A DNA stretch of 64,000 nucleotides from Hymenobacter sp. HSC-4F20. Its GTDB lineage: Bacteria > Bacteroidota > Bacteroidia > Cytophagales > Hymenobacteraceae. The stretch is from the NCBI RefSeq assembly GCF_019599275.1, contig NZ_JAHZTD010000004.1, positions 310,001 to 374,000 of the forward strand. Direction: 5' to 3'. Within the stretch, counting starts at the first letter, position 1, and each line of letters starts with the position of its first letter. The notes beneath the pieces were generated by a model, which was given only the letters and a program-made list of their open reading frames with translations, was not told the origin of the DNA and did no database searches. A program made the position numbers and the translations under genes. Below are positions 43,745 through 51,721 of the stretch, piece after piece.

Positions 43745-44266
43745 ATGTCGGCCTTTGATATTCTGTTGCTTATTCCGCTGGGCATTGGAGCGGTGCAGGG
43801 CTTTCGCCGCGGCCTGCTGCTGGAGGTAGCTTCGTTGCTGGCACTCGTGCTAGGCGTAGTAGGTGGGCTGGCCTTGCTCAACGACGCTATTCCCGTAGTT
43901 CGTCAGTACGTAGGAGAGGCCTTCGGGCTGCTGCCGCTGGTATCATTTCTGCTCGTATTCGCCGGTATCGGCTGGGGCATCCACCTGCTGGGCGGCTTCC
44001 TGCGCTCGGCCGTGCACCTGACTCCGCTGGGCATGCTCGACAGCCTGGGCGGGGCTCTAAGCGGGGTGCTGAAGTGGATATTGGGCCTGAGCTTGCTGCT
44101 GCACGGCATTGGCATGGCTGGGTTGGAGCTGATTTCTCCTGGGTTACTAGCCGAGTCTCAGGTATTGCCCGTGGTACGTGAAGCTACCCCCTTGGCACTC
44201 AGTATAGTAAGCTTTGTGCTTCCTTTTGCAGGTAGTCTGCTCGATAAGGTGCGTCAGGTATTTTAG
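43745..44266 (+). CDS. CvpA family membrane protein
   Basis: A 173-residue protein with four to five hydrophobic helices and the CvpA start pattern (FDILLLIPLGIGAVQGFRRGLLLEVA). CvpA was first linked to colicin V production in E. coli; the family is now tied to envelope stability. The VHLTPLGMLDSLGGALSGVLKW stretch is typical. It is 75 bases upstream of the glutamine amidotransferase gene. Confidence 0.87.
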   Translation: MSAFDILLLIPLGIGAVQGFRRGLLLEVASLLALVLGVVGGLALLNDAIPVVRQYVGEAFGLLPLVSFLLVFAGIGWGIHLLGGFLRSAVHLTPLGMLDSLGGALSGVLKWILGLSLLLHGIGMAGLELISPGLLAESQVLPVVREATPLALSIVSFVLPFAGSLLDKVRQVF

Positions 44267-44341
44267 CCTTGCCCGCCGGTGTAGTCGGCAACCAGTAGGG
44301 TACCTAAGCAGTTACTATGCTCTACCTATATTCTGTATCCT

Positions 44342-44956
44342 ATGCGTCTGCTGCTGCTAGACAACTTCGATTCGTTTACCTACAACTTGCTGGATTACCT
44401 TCAGCAATTGGGGTGTGAGGTAGTAGTGCGCCGCAACGATGTACCCTTGTCGGCCCTGCGGGAGCTGGCGTTTGATGGTATTGTGCTGTCACCGGGGCCG
44501 GGCACTCCTGGCGCGGCTGGGATACTGCCGGCAGTCATTCAGGAGTATCACCACCAGGTGCCCATGCTGGGGGTCTGCCTCGGGCACCAGGCCCTGGGCG
44601 AGTTTTTTGGGGCGGAGCTGCGGCGCGCCGCGCAGCCCATGCACGGAAAGGTTTCGGAGGTAAAGTGGCTGACTCCAAATCCGCTCAGCGCGGGGCTGCC
44701 GTCGTGCATGCCCGTCACACGCTACCATTCGCTGGTCCTCGGTACGGTACCGCCGCCCCTGGAAGTTCTGGCTCGCACCACCGGCGAGGGCGAAATAATG
44801 GCCTTGCGCCACCGTACGCTGCCGTTGTACGGGGTACAGTTTCATCCCGAGGCGCTGCTGACCCCCAATGGCCTAGCTCTGCTGGGCAACTGGGTTCAGA
44901 ATTGTATCATTGCATCACCTGCCGCAGTCTTCCCGGCTGCGCAGCATATTTCCTGA
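44342..44956 (+). CDS. Glutamine amidotransferase of anthranilate or aminodeoxychorismate synthase
   Basis: A 204-residue class I glutaminase subunit (PabA/TrpG). Typical motifs: LLDNFDSFTYNLLDYL at the start, VLSPGPGTP, nucleophile Cys in GVCLGHQALGE, and the His-Glu pair in FHPEALLTPNG. It feeds ammonia to the chorismate-using subunit for folate or tryptophan. That partner is not beside it, so which pathway it serves cannot be decided; the isolated form often serves both. Next gene begins 4 bases after its stop. Confidence 0.9.
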   Translation: MRLLLLDNFDSFTYNLLDYLQQLGCEVVVRRNDVPLSALRELAFDGIVLSPGPGTPGAAGILPAVIQEYHHQVPMLGVCLGHQALGEFFGAELRRAAQPMHGKVSEVKWLTPNPLSAGLPSCMPVTRYHSLVLGTVPPPLEVLARTTGEGEIMALRHRTLPLYGVQFHPEALLTPNGLALLGNWVQNCIIASPAAVFPAAQHIS

Positions 44957-44960
44957 GACG

Positions 44961-45737
44961 ATGGAGTTGCAGATCAAGGAAAAAAATGGATTTCAGTACG
45001 TAGACGAGGGTACCGGCGAGGTGCTGCTACTGCTGCACGGCTTGTTCGGAGCCCTTAGCAATTGGCAGCAGGTAGTAGCTGAGTTCGAGACCCGCTACCG
45101 CGTAGTTATTCCTTTACTGCCGATTTACGACATGCCGCTAACCAAAGCTGGCGTGCCAGGGCTGGTAAACTTTGTGGAGGATTTCCTGGCCGAGGTAGGC
45201 CTCGCGGAACCCTGTACCGTGCTGGGTAACTCCCTCGGCGGCCACATTGCGCTGGTGTATACCCTGCGCAACGCTCCCCGCGTTTCCCGCCTGGTCCTGA
45301 CGGGAAGCAGCGGCCTGTTCGAAGACAGCATGGGCGGCTCATTTCCTAAGCGGGGCAACTACGCCTACGTGCAGGAACGGGTAGCGTATACCTTCTACGA
45401 CCCGGCCGTGGCTACTCCTGAACTGGTAGATGAGGTGTTTAGTGTGACCAACTCTAATGCTAAATGCTTGCGTATCATCAGCATTGCCCGCTCTGCTCAA
45501 CGGCATAACCTGGCCAAGGAGTTGCAGCGCATCCAGGTTCCTACCCTGCTGGTGTGGGGGCTGAATGACACCATTACCCCGCCGGTAGTAGCCCACGAGT
45601 TCAACCGGCTAATCAGAAACTCGGAGCTGCGCTTTCTCGACCACTGCGGCCATGCCCCCATGATGGAGCGTCCGCACGAGTTTAATCAGTTGCTGCAGCA
45701 GTTCCTGAGCCGTACTACTGCAGCCGTAGCGGATTAA
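44961..45737 (+). CDS. Alpha/beta-hydrolase
   Basis: A 258-residue hydrolase started at ATG 44961 (MELQIKEKNG). The oxyanion region is LLLLHGLFGALSNW, the nucleophile is Ser in VLGNSLGGHIALVY (Asn where most relatives have His), the acid is likely Asp in WGLNDTITPP, and the His is in LDHCGHAPMMERP. It lies 4 bases behind the amidotransferase gene and is probably in its operon; Bacteroidota often keep this pair, but no substrate is known. Confidence 0.87.
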   Translation: MELQIKEKNGFQYVDEGTGEVLLLLHGLFGALSNWQQVVAEFETRYRVVIPLLPIYDMPLTKAGVPGLVNFVEDFLAEVGLAEPCTVLGNSLGGHIALVYTLRNAPRVSRLVLTGSSGLFEDSMGGSFPKRGNYAYVQERVAYTFYDPAVATPELVDEVFSVTNSNAKCLRIISIARSAQRHNLAKELQRIQVPTLLVWGLNDTITPPVVAHEFNRLIRNSELRFLDHCGHAPMMERPHEFNQLLQQFLSRTTAAVAD

Positions 45738-45776
45738 CTGTGCTCGTCGCTTTTAGTGGGTGGTGCAACTCTTCGC

Positions 45777-45806
45777 TTGGTCGCGCCACTCTTTTAGCTA
45801 GCTTCG
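45777..45806 (+). promoter_or_regulatory. Candidate promoter of the CBS-surface antigen operon
   Basis: TTG at 45777-45779 and TAGCTTCG (one base off TAnnTTTG) at 45799-45806 with 19 bases between. It lies about 72 bases before the CBS gene start. Confidence 0.5.
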
Positions 45807-45878
45807 TACGTATGTATGCTTGCCAGCCGTTCCTTTCGTAGCGCTTCTGCCTTCTTTGCTTCCAGCTAGCCCCGCCCT

Positions 45879-46556
45879 ATGAACTCCATTATTGCCGAGG
45901 ATTTATTAAATCAAATGATTCCGCCCCTTAAAGTGACGGACTCTATGGAGAAGGCAGCTCGCTGGCTGGAGGAATTCCACGTAAGCCAGCTTCCAGTACT
46001 CGATAACCGCAGCTACCGCGGCCTGGTCACGGAGTCGGACCTACTGGACCAAGAAGCCAACGATAAGCTGCTGGGTAACCTAGACTTGAGCTACGCCAAT
46101 GTGCATGTGCAGCGCGACCAGCACTTCTACCACATCATTGAGTTAGCAGTACAGAATAAGGTGCAGCTAGTGCCGGTTCTGGACGACCAGCACGAGTATC
46201 TGGGGGTAGTGACCGTGAGCGATACGCTGGCGGCGTTTGGCAAAATGCCCGTAGCCAGCAGCCAGCAGGGCATCATTGTGCTGGCCATGGAAGAGCGGGA
46301 CTATTCCCTCACGCAGATTAGCCGCTACGTGGAGGAAAACAATGCCAAAATCATCAGTGCCCACGTCGCTCAAGATGAGCACGACCCCTACCGCATCCGT
46401 CTGACTCTAAAGCTCAATACCCCTAATATTACCCGCATCATTGCTACACTGGAGCGGTTTGGGTACTCCATCACGGCGCAGTTTAGTGGTACGGAAGAAG
46501 TGAGCGAGGACGAGCAGCAGCGTTATGACGCTCTGCTGCGCTACCTCAACATTTGA
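45879..46556 (+). CDS. CBS-pair protein with C-terminal ACT-like region
   Basis: A 225-residue soluble protein: two CBS domains (DSMEKAARWLEEFHVSQLPV; VQNKVQLVPVLDDQHEYLGV) at about residues 10-130, then an ACT-like fold (QQGIIVLAMEERDYSLTQIS; LTLKLNTPNITRIIATLE) to the end. CBS pairs bind adenine nucleotides. It is the first gene of the cluster leading to nadK, and its last 32 bases overlap the next gene if that starts at its ATG. Confidence 0.85.
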   Translation: MNSIIAEDLLNQMIPPLKVTDSMEKAARWLEEFHVSQLPVLDNRSYRGLVTESDLLDQEANDKLLGNLDLSYANVHVQRDQHFYHIIELAVQNKVQLVPVLDDQHEYLGVVTVSDTLAAFGKMPVASSQQGIIVLAMEERDYSLTQISRYVEENNAKIISAHVAQDEHDPYRIRLTLKLNTPNITRIIATLERFGYSITAQFSGTEEVSEDEQQRYDALLRYLNI

Positions 46557-48033
46557 GCTGGTCAGGAAGGTGCTGCTGTATGTATTGACGTTACTGCTGG
46601 GCTTGCTGTCATCGGCACCCGCGGCAGCGTCGGCTACTCGTTCCAATTGGTTTCCGCCGGATTCTCTGCGCCGCACGGCTACTGATAGTCTGGTACAGGC
46701 ACAATGCCCCGGATATTCCACGTTGCGGGTAGCGAGTATCCTCTTCGTAGGCCATAAGGTTACTAAAGAACCCGTCCTCCGGGCCGAGCTGGATTTTCGG
46801 GAGGGGGACACCTTACAGGCGACTACACTGAGCAAACGCCTGGAAGCCAACCGGCGCCGGGTGTTTAATCTGCAACTCTTTCATCAGGTACTGATGCAAG
46901 CTGTGTGCCGCGACGGCGAGCTTACTATCCTTTACAGTGTGCAAGAGCGGTGGTACACCTTCCCCGTGCCTATTTTCTCCTTGGCTGACCGCAACTTTCG
47001 CTCATGGCTTAACCGTCCCGACCGTTGGCAGCGGGTTGATTACGGCCTGCACCTGGTCCGGCGCAACTTCCGCGGCCGCAATGAGCAATTACTGGGAAAT
47101 CTGCAGCTGGGCTTTAACCGCAAATACGAGCTGTTTTACGAAGCGCCTGGGTATGGTCGGCGTCGGCGCATTGGGTTTGGGACCGGCTTCTCTTACTACC
47201 GCAGCCATGCGCTGGACTACATTACCATGCGGGATAAGCTGGTGAATTTGCGCCAGGAGTCCAATTTTCCTATCCAGCGCCAATACGCCACGGTGGGGGT
47301 GCGGTGGCGCCGTACGGTCCAGCATCTGACCGCCTTCGACGTCTCGTACCATCACGAGCAAGTATCCGATTCAGTGCTGTACTACAACCCTGCTTACTTT
47401 CTGCACGGGCCTGAACGAAAGTACTTGGAATTCATCCTGGTCAGCACCCTGAATCAGCGGAACACCTTTGCCTACCCCCTCACCGGGCAGTACGTGCAAG
47501 TGTCTTTATCTTATCGGTCGTTTCTCGCCAGCGGCGGTTCTGATATTCTGACTTTGCGCGGGCGCTACGCCCGCTACGTTGCCCTTGGCGGACCGTTCTA
47601 CTACAGTGTTGGCGCACTAACTCAACTCCGTCTAGCAGCCCATACGCTAGCCTACGCCGATAACCGGGCGCTGGGCTACGAAGCTTTGGTGCGGGGGTAT
47701 GATGCGTACGTAGTAGATGGACGCCACTATGGCTTGCTCCAACAGGGGCTCACGTATCGGTTGTTGGATGTTGGACAGCTCCAACTCAAGGGGCTTCGGA
47801 CAGCAAAGTTTAACACAATTCCGCTGGTCGTCTACGCCAATGCGTTTGCCGATGTGGGGTACGTGCGTCAACCCACGGAACTGTCAACGAATCGTCTGCC
47901 TAATCGGTTGCTGGCTTCTGGTGGGGCCGCGCTTCACTTGGTTACGTACTACGACTGGGTGTTTACGTTAGAGTATGCACGCACCCGGGAGCGGCAAGGT
48001 GGCCTCTTTTTCCGTACTCAGTTCCCCATCTAG
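46525..48033 (+). CDS. POTRA/surface-antigen outer-membrane beta-barrel (Omp85-like)
   Basis: A 502-residue protein: signal sequence, one POTRA-like domain (LRVASILFVGHKVTKEPVLR; VFNLQLFHQVLMQA, about residues 68-140), then a barrel of aromatic/polar strands ending FFRTQFPI. Size and single POTRA place it with small Omp85 relatives rather than BamA. The ATG at 46525 lies inside the CBS gene; a GTG at 46570, just after the CBS stop and an AGGAAGG sequence, would also give a usable signal peptide. Cargo or substrate unknown. Confidence 0.8.
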   Translation: MTLCCATSTFELVRKVLLYVLTLLLGLLSSAPAAASATRSNWFPPDSLRRTATDSLVQAQCPGYSTLRVASILFVGHKVTKEPVLRAELDFREGDTLQATTLSKRLEANRRRVFNLQLFHQVLMQAVCRDGELTILYSVQERWYTFPVPIFSLADRNFRSWLNRPDRWQRVDYGLHLVRRNFRGRNEQLLGNLQLGFNRKYELFYEAPGYGRRRRIGFGTGFSYYRSHALDYITMRDKLVNLRQESNFPIQRQYATVGVRWRRTVQHLTAFDVSYHHEQVSDSVLYYNPAYFLHGPERKYLEFILVSTLNQRNTFAYPLTGQYVQVSLSYRSFLASGGSDILTLRGRYARYVALGGPFYYSVGALTQLRLAAHTLAYADNRALGYEALVRGYDAYVVDGRHYGLLQQGLTYRLLDVGQLQLKGLRTAKFNTIPLVVYANAFADVGYVRQPTELSTNRLPNRLLASGGAALHLVTYYDWVFTLEYARTRERQGGLFFRTQFPI

Positions 48034-48070
48034 CCATCTTGCGTACCAATAGCTAGGTTAAGTTTTTATT

Positions 48071-48964
48071 ATGAAAATTGCCATTCTAGGGAAGCCTTTC
48101 AACGACGACCTCACGCCGTTCATGCGCGAGATGGTAGAAGAGCTAACCCGGCGCCAAGCTGAAGTTTGCATTCTTGAATCGTTCCATGCCTATTTAAGCG
48201 AGCGGGTAGAGTTGCCGGTGGGCATCAGCACCTTCCGCCGCGGTGACTCTCTGCAGGGAATGCGCTTCGTGCTCAGTATAGGCGGCGACGGAACCCTGCT
48301 GGATACGGTGACCTACGTGGGCCCGCTCCAAATTCCTATCCTCGGCATCAATACCGGACGGCTTGGCTTTTTGGCCACTATCTCACCCGATAAAATCACT
48401 CCTGCCCTTGATTCTCTCTTTAAAGGGCACTTCGTTCTGGAAGACCGGAGTCTGATCCGGGTAGATACTGATCCGGATACGTTTGGCTCTATCAACTTCG
48501 GCCTCAACGAGTTTAGTATCCTTAAGAGGGATACCTCCTCCATGATTGTAGTACACACCTACATAGACGGAGAATACCTGAACTCTTACTGGGCCGATGG
48601 TCTCATTGTCGCTACGCCCACGGGCTCCACAGGCTACTCACTAAGCTGTGGCGGGCCAGTTATGCTGCCACAAACAAACAATTTCATTATTGCTCCCGTA
48701 TGCCCCCACAATCTGAATGTACGCCCTCTTATCGTCTCAGACCGGAGCGTTATTTCTTTTGAAATAGAAGGCCGGAGTAATAATTTTTTGCTCTCGCTCG
48801 ACTCCCGTTCCGAAACAGTAGAGGCCGGAATTCAGATTGCTGTTCGCCGAGAAAACTTTAACGCTCGACTGGTAAAGCTGAATCATGTTAACTTCCTGAG
48901 TACCTTGCGCAGTAAGTTGAATTGGGGTCTTGACCGTCGGAACCCCGCCGGCATACCTATTTAA
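48071..48964 (+). CDS. nadK: NAD kinase
   Basis: A 297-residue enzyme that phosphorylates NAD to NADP with ATP. Diagnostic motifs: SIGGDGTLLDTV (near residue 78), GINTGRLGFLATI, the Asn-Glu motif in FGLNEFSIL and ATPTGSTGYSLSCGGP near residue 183. Starts 37 bases behind the surface-antigen gene on the same strand. Confidence 0.96.
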   Translation: MKIAILGKPFNDDLTPFMREMVEELTRRQAEVCILESFHAYLSERVELPVGISTFRRGDSLQGMRFVLSIGGDGTLLDTVTYVGPLQIPILGINTGRLGFLATISPDKITPALDSLFKGHFVLEDRSLIRVDTDPDTFGSINFGLNEFSILKRDTSSMIVVHTYIDGEYLNSYWADGLIVATPTGSTGYSLSCGGPVMLPQTNNFIIAPVCPHNLNVRPLIVSDRSVISFEIEGRSNNFLLSLDSRSETVEAGIQIAVRRENFNARLVKLNHVNFLSTLRSKLNWGLDRRNPAGIPI

Positions 48965-49010
48965 GAATAGAGATTTTACGGTAATAGTTTTTAAAGTTCA
49001 CATCATCTTC

Positions 49011-49018
49011 TACTTTTG
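49011..49018 (+). promoter_or_regulatory. -7 box before the DUF6089 gene
   Basis: TACTTTTG matches TAnnTTTG exactly, 70 bases before the ATG at 49089. The -33 region is only a T run. Confidence 0.5.
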
Positions 49019-49088
49019 TCGCTGACTGCGACCGTGTCCGTACGATTTTCGCATCCCTCAACTTGAATATTTCTAACCTTCGCTTAAT

Positions 49089-49991
49089 ATGAAGCAACTC
49101 TTCACCTACACTACGGCCTTGCTGCTGGCCCTCGCACTGGTAGCAACGGAAGCGAGTGCGCAGCAATTCAGCAAGCGGAAGCAGTACAACTCCGTTGGCG
49201 TGAGCCTAAATGCGATGAACTACTTTGGGGACATCACCCCCAAGCCGAGCATTCCAAGCTTCCGGGCCGGCGCTACGCGTCCTAACTTGGGCCTGACCTT
49301 TACCCGTCGCTTCGCGCCGCGTATTTCGGGTCGGGCTTCGTTAGCCTACGGTCGCATCACCGGCGACGACTCCAAAGCTGCTGATCAGAACGATGGCGAC
49401 GCTAAATACCGTTACAACCGGAACATGAACTTCCGGAATGATATTCTGGAGTTCGCCGCAACCGGCGTATTCGACCTGATCGAGAACCGTAATAACTACA
49501 TTCGTCGTCCTGATTTCGTTCCCTACGTATTTGCTGGGGTAGGCGTAATTCACCATAACCCAAAGGGCCTGATAGGACCCAACAGCAATAATATTTCTGA
49601 AGGCTCGTACGTTGCTCTGCAGCCGCTGAGAACGGAAGGCCAAGCTGATGCGTATTCTCTTACGCAGTTTGTAATTCCTTTCGGTGCTGGTGCTCGCTAC
49701 AAGCTGAACAAGCAGTTCGACGTTGGCTTGGAACTTGGCTTCCGCAAAACGTTTACTGACTATCTTGACGATGTAAGCGGTAACTATGTGTCTGATCGTA
49801 CTGCTTTGTCCAGCGGTGCTGCCCAATACTTCGGCTGGGACATTACTAAAGAAGTAGCTAATACGTACACAAAGTCCGTTCAGGGCGGCGAGATGCGTGG
49901 CAAGAGCAACGAAAAAGACTGGTACACCACGCTGGGCGTATCAGTGAATTACATCCTTGCTCCACGAGTAAGAAGCCCCAAATTCCGGTAG
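49089..49991 (+). CDS. DUF6089 family outer-membrane beta-barrel protein
   Basis: A 300-residue protein with signal peptide (about 1-24, ending ASAQQ) and a small-barrel pattern: SVGVSLNAMNYFGDI, GLTFTRRFAPRISGRASLAY, DFVPYVFAGVGVIHHNPKG, ARYKLNKQFDVGLELGFRKT and a C-terminal SVNYIL strand. DUF6089 genes stand beside uppS and bamA in many Bacteroidota, pointing to an envelope role. The next gene is a shorter homologue. Confidence 0.87.
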   Translation: MKQLFTYTTALLLALALVATEASAQQFSKRKQYNSVGVSLNAMNYFGDITPKPSIPSFRAGATRPNLGLTFTRRFAPRISGRASLAYGRITGDDSKAADQNDGDAKYRYNRNMNFRNDILEFAATGVFDLIENRNNYIRRPDFVPYVFAGVGVIHHNPKGLIGPNSNNISEGSYVALQPLRTEGQADAYSLTQFVIPFGAGARYKLNKQFDVGLELGFRKTFTDYLDDVSGNYVSDRTALSSGAAQYFGWDITKEVANTYTKSVQGGEMRGKSNEKDWYTTLGVSVNYILAPRVRSPKFR

Positions 49992-50030
49992 CCAGTCAAC
50001 TGGCTGTCGATTTCACCAACAGCCAGTCTA

Positions 50031-50807
50031 ATGACCCATCCGAAACTCCCTACAACACTCCTTATCGGCTTATTGCCGGTAGGGAGTGTTTTTTTTGCCC
50101 AAGCGGCCGTCGCACAGAATACCAGTGAGGTAGGTCTTGGAATTGGAGGCCTGACGTACAAAGGCGAACTGTCCCCCGCTTATCAGTTTCGCAATAATCG
50201 TCCAGCTCTGACAGCCTTTTATCGGAAAGATGTTTCTGCCCCTGTTACACTCCGGGCTGGTCTTACGGCCGGTATGCTGCGGGCTGCCGATGGTAGCGTA
50301 AAAGACGTAAACAATAGGAATGCACCGCTAGCTGCGTATCGGCAGGCAAATATGAAAGGCAGTTTGTTGGAAGCCTCCGGAGTGTTGGAGTATAATTTCT
50401 TCGACTACCATGACCGGCACGATAAGGTTCATTTCACGCCCTACGTATTTGTAGGCCTAGCAGGCTTCTACGCTCATACTGCGGCCGAAGGCCAAGGAAT
50501 AGCAAATAGCAAATACCAAAACCTGTTGGGAATAGCCGTACCAGCAGGAGTTGGAATTAAGTATGCTTTATCAACACATTGGAACCTGGGCTTGGAAGCT
50601 GGGGCCCGTAAAGCATTCACCGACAAGCTAGATGGCTATAATGGCTCCGATCTGCCTGCAGGTAGTGGCTCAAAAGCTACGAACGAGTTATTGGGCAACC
50701 CGCACGACCAAGATTGGTACTTCTACAACGGGTTGAGCGTTTCATACACCTTTTACAAGATCCGGTGCCCCGACGATAGCCAAGATAAAGGAAGAAGCAA
50801 AAAGTAA
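50031..50807 (+). CDS. Second DUF6089-like outer-membrane protein
   Basis: A 258-residue paralogue of the preceding gene: signal peptide (about 1-28, ending AVAQ), then GLGIGGLTYKGELSPAYQF, HFTPYVFVGLAGFYAH, GVGIKYALSTHWNLGLEAG and the end SVSYTFYKI. The tail after the last strand is short and charged. Tandem duplication is the simplest origin. A terminator-like stem lies inside its first 20 codons. Role unknown. Confidence 0.85.
   Translation: MTHPKLPTTLLIGLLPVGSVFFAQAAVAQNTSEVGLGIGGLTYKGELSPAYQFRNNRPALTAFYRKDVSAPVTLRAGLTAGMLRAADGSVKDVNNRNAPLAAYRQANMKGSLLEASGVLEYNFFDYHDRHDKVHFTPYVFVGLAGFYAHTAAEGQGIANSKYQNLLGIAVPAGVGIKYALSTHWNLGLEAGARKAFTDKLDGYNGSDLPAGSGSKATNELLGNPHDQDWYFYNGLSVSYTFYKIRCPDDSQDKGRSKK
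50045..50097 (+). terminator. Terminator-like stem inside the start of the second DUF6089 gene
   Basis: ACTCCCTAC (50045-50053) pairs with GTAGGGAGT (50079-50087) across a 25-base loop and is followed by GTTTTTTTT. It begins 14 bases after the ATG at 50031. It could end most transcripts from the first gene, acting as an attenuator; the coding use of the same bases (signal peptide) is also clear. Confidence 0.5.
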
Positions 50808-50842
50808 CCCAATGCTGCTTCCTGCCTCCTAATGACCACCGA

Positions 50843-50871
50843 AAACCCTGGCATACTAAACGCCAGGGTTT
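50843..50871 (+). terminator. Terminator after the second DUF6089 gene
   Basis: AAACCCTGGC (50843-50852) and GCCAGGGTTT (50862-50871), perfect 10-base stem with a 9-base loop, 36 bases after the stop. It separates this pair from uppS, whose promoter must lie in 50872-50965. Confidence 0.85.
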
Positions 50872-50965
50872 GTTCGTATAAAGGCCTCAGGCTGCAACTT
50901 GTTCTTGAGCAGAGGGGAATGCAACCATTTGCGTAACTTGCAGCCTCTTTACGCAAAAAGTACTG

Positions 50966-51712
50966 ATGGCCGTCCGGTCCGAAATAGATTCCCAGAATAT
51001 TCCCGCCCACGTCGCCGTCATCATGGATGGTAATGGCCGGTGGGCCAAGCAGAAAGGTGGCTTGCGCATTTTCGGGCACCAAAGTGCCATTACGGCCGTG
51101 CGCGAAACCGTAGAAGCTGCGGCTGAAGTAGGTGTACGCTATCTAACGCTTTATGCCTTCTCGACAGAGAACTGGTCACGGCCGGCGCATGAGGTGATGG
51201 CACTGATGCAACTGCTGGTGCATACCATTCGGCAGGAGACGCCTACTCTGCTAAAGAACAGCATTCGGCTGCAAGCAATTGGTCAGATTGAAAACTTGCC
51301 GGCTTCCTGTCAAAAGGAGTTAGCAGAAGCAATTGAGCTGACTAAGGAGGGTAACCGGATGACGCTGCTCCTCGCTTTAAGCTACAGCGGCCGGTGGGAT
51401 ATCACTCAAGCAACCCAGCGTATGGCCGCGGAGGTAGCCGCAGGCCGCCTGCAGCCTACACAGATAACGGAACAAACCGTAACCAGCTTTCTGTCAACTG
51501 CGGGTATGCCGGATCCAGAGCTGCTGATCCGTACCAGTGGTGAACAGCGGATCAGTAATTTTTTGTTATGGCAACTGGCCTACACGGAACTGTTCATAAC
51601 CCATTTGCTGTGGCCTGATTTCCGGCGGGAGCATTTCTACGACGCACTGCGAGCTTATCAGCAGCGGGAGCGGCGTTTCGGAAAAACCAGTGAGCAGTTA
51701 ACTGTTTCGTAA
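50966..51712 (+). CDS. uppS: Isoprenyl transferase (undecaprenyl diphosphate synthase)
   Basis: A 248-residue cis-prenyltransferase that builds the C55 lipid carrier for cell-wall and polysaccharide synthesis. Motifs: catalytic Asp in HVAVIMDGNGRWAKQ, GVRYLTLYAFSTENWSRP, and the C-terminal LLIRTSGEQRISNFLLWQLAY. bamA begins 9 bases after its stop; the pair is a conserved Bacteroidota arrangement. Confidence 0.95.
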   Translation: MAVRSEIDSQNIPAHVAVIMDGNGRWAKQKGGLRIFGHQSAITAVRETVEAAAEVGVRYLTLYAFSTENWSRPAHEVMALMQLLVHTIRQETPTLLKNSIRLQAIGQIENLPASCQKELAEAIELTKEGNRMTLLLALSYSGRWDITQATQRMAAEVAAGRLQPTQITEQTVTSFLSTAGMPDPELLIRTSGEQRISNFLLWQLAYTELFITHLLWPDFRREHFYDALRAYQQRERRFGKTSEQLTVS

Positions 51713-51721
51713 TTACAGAAC

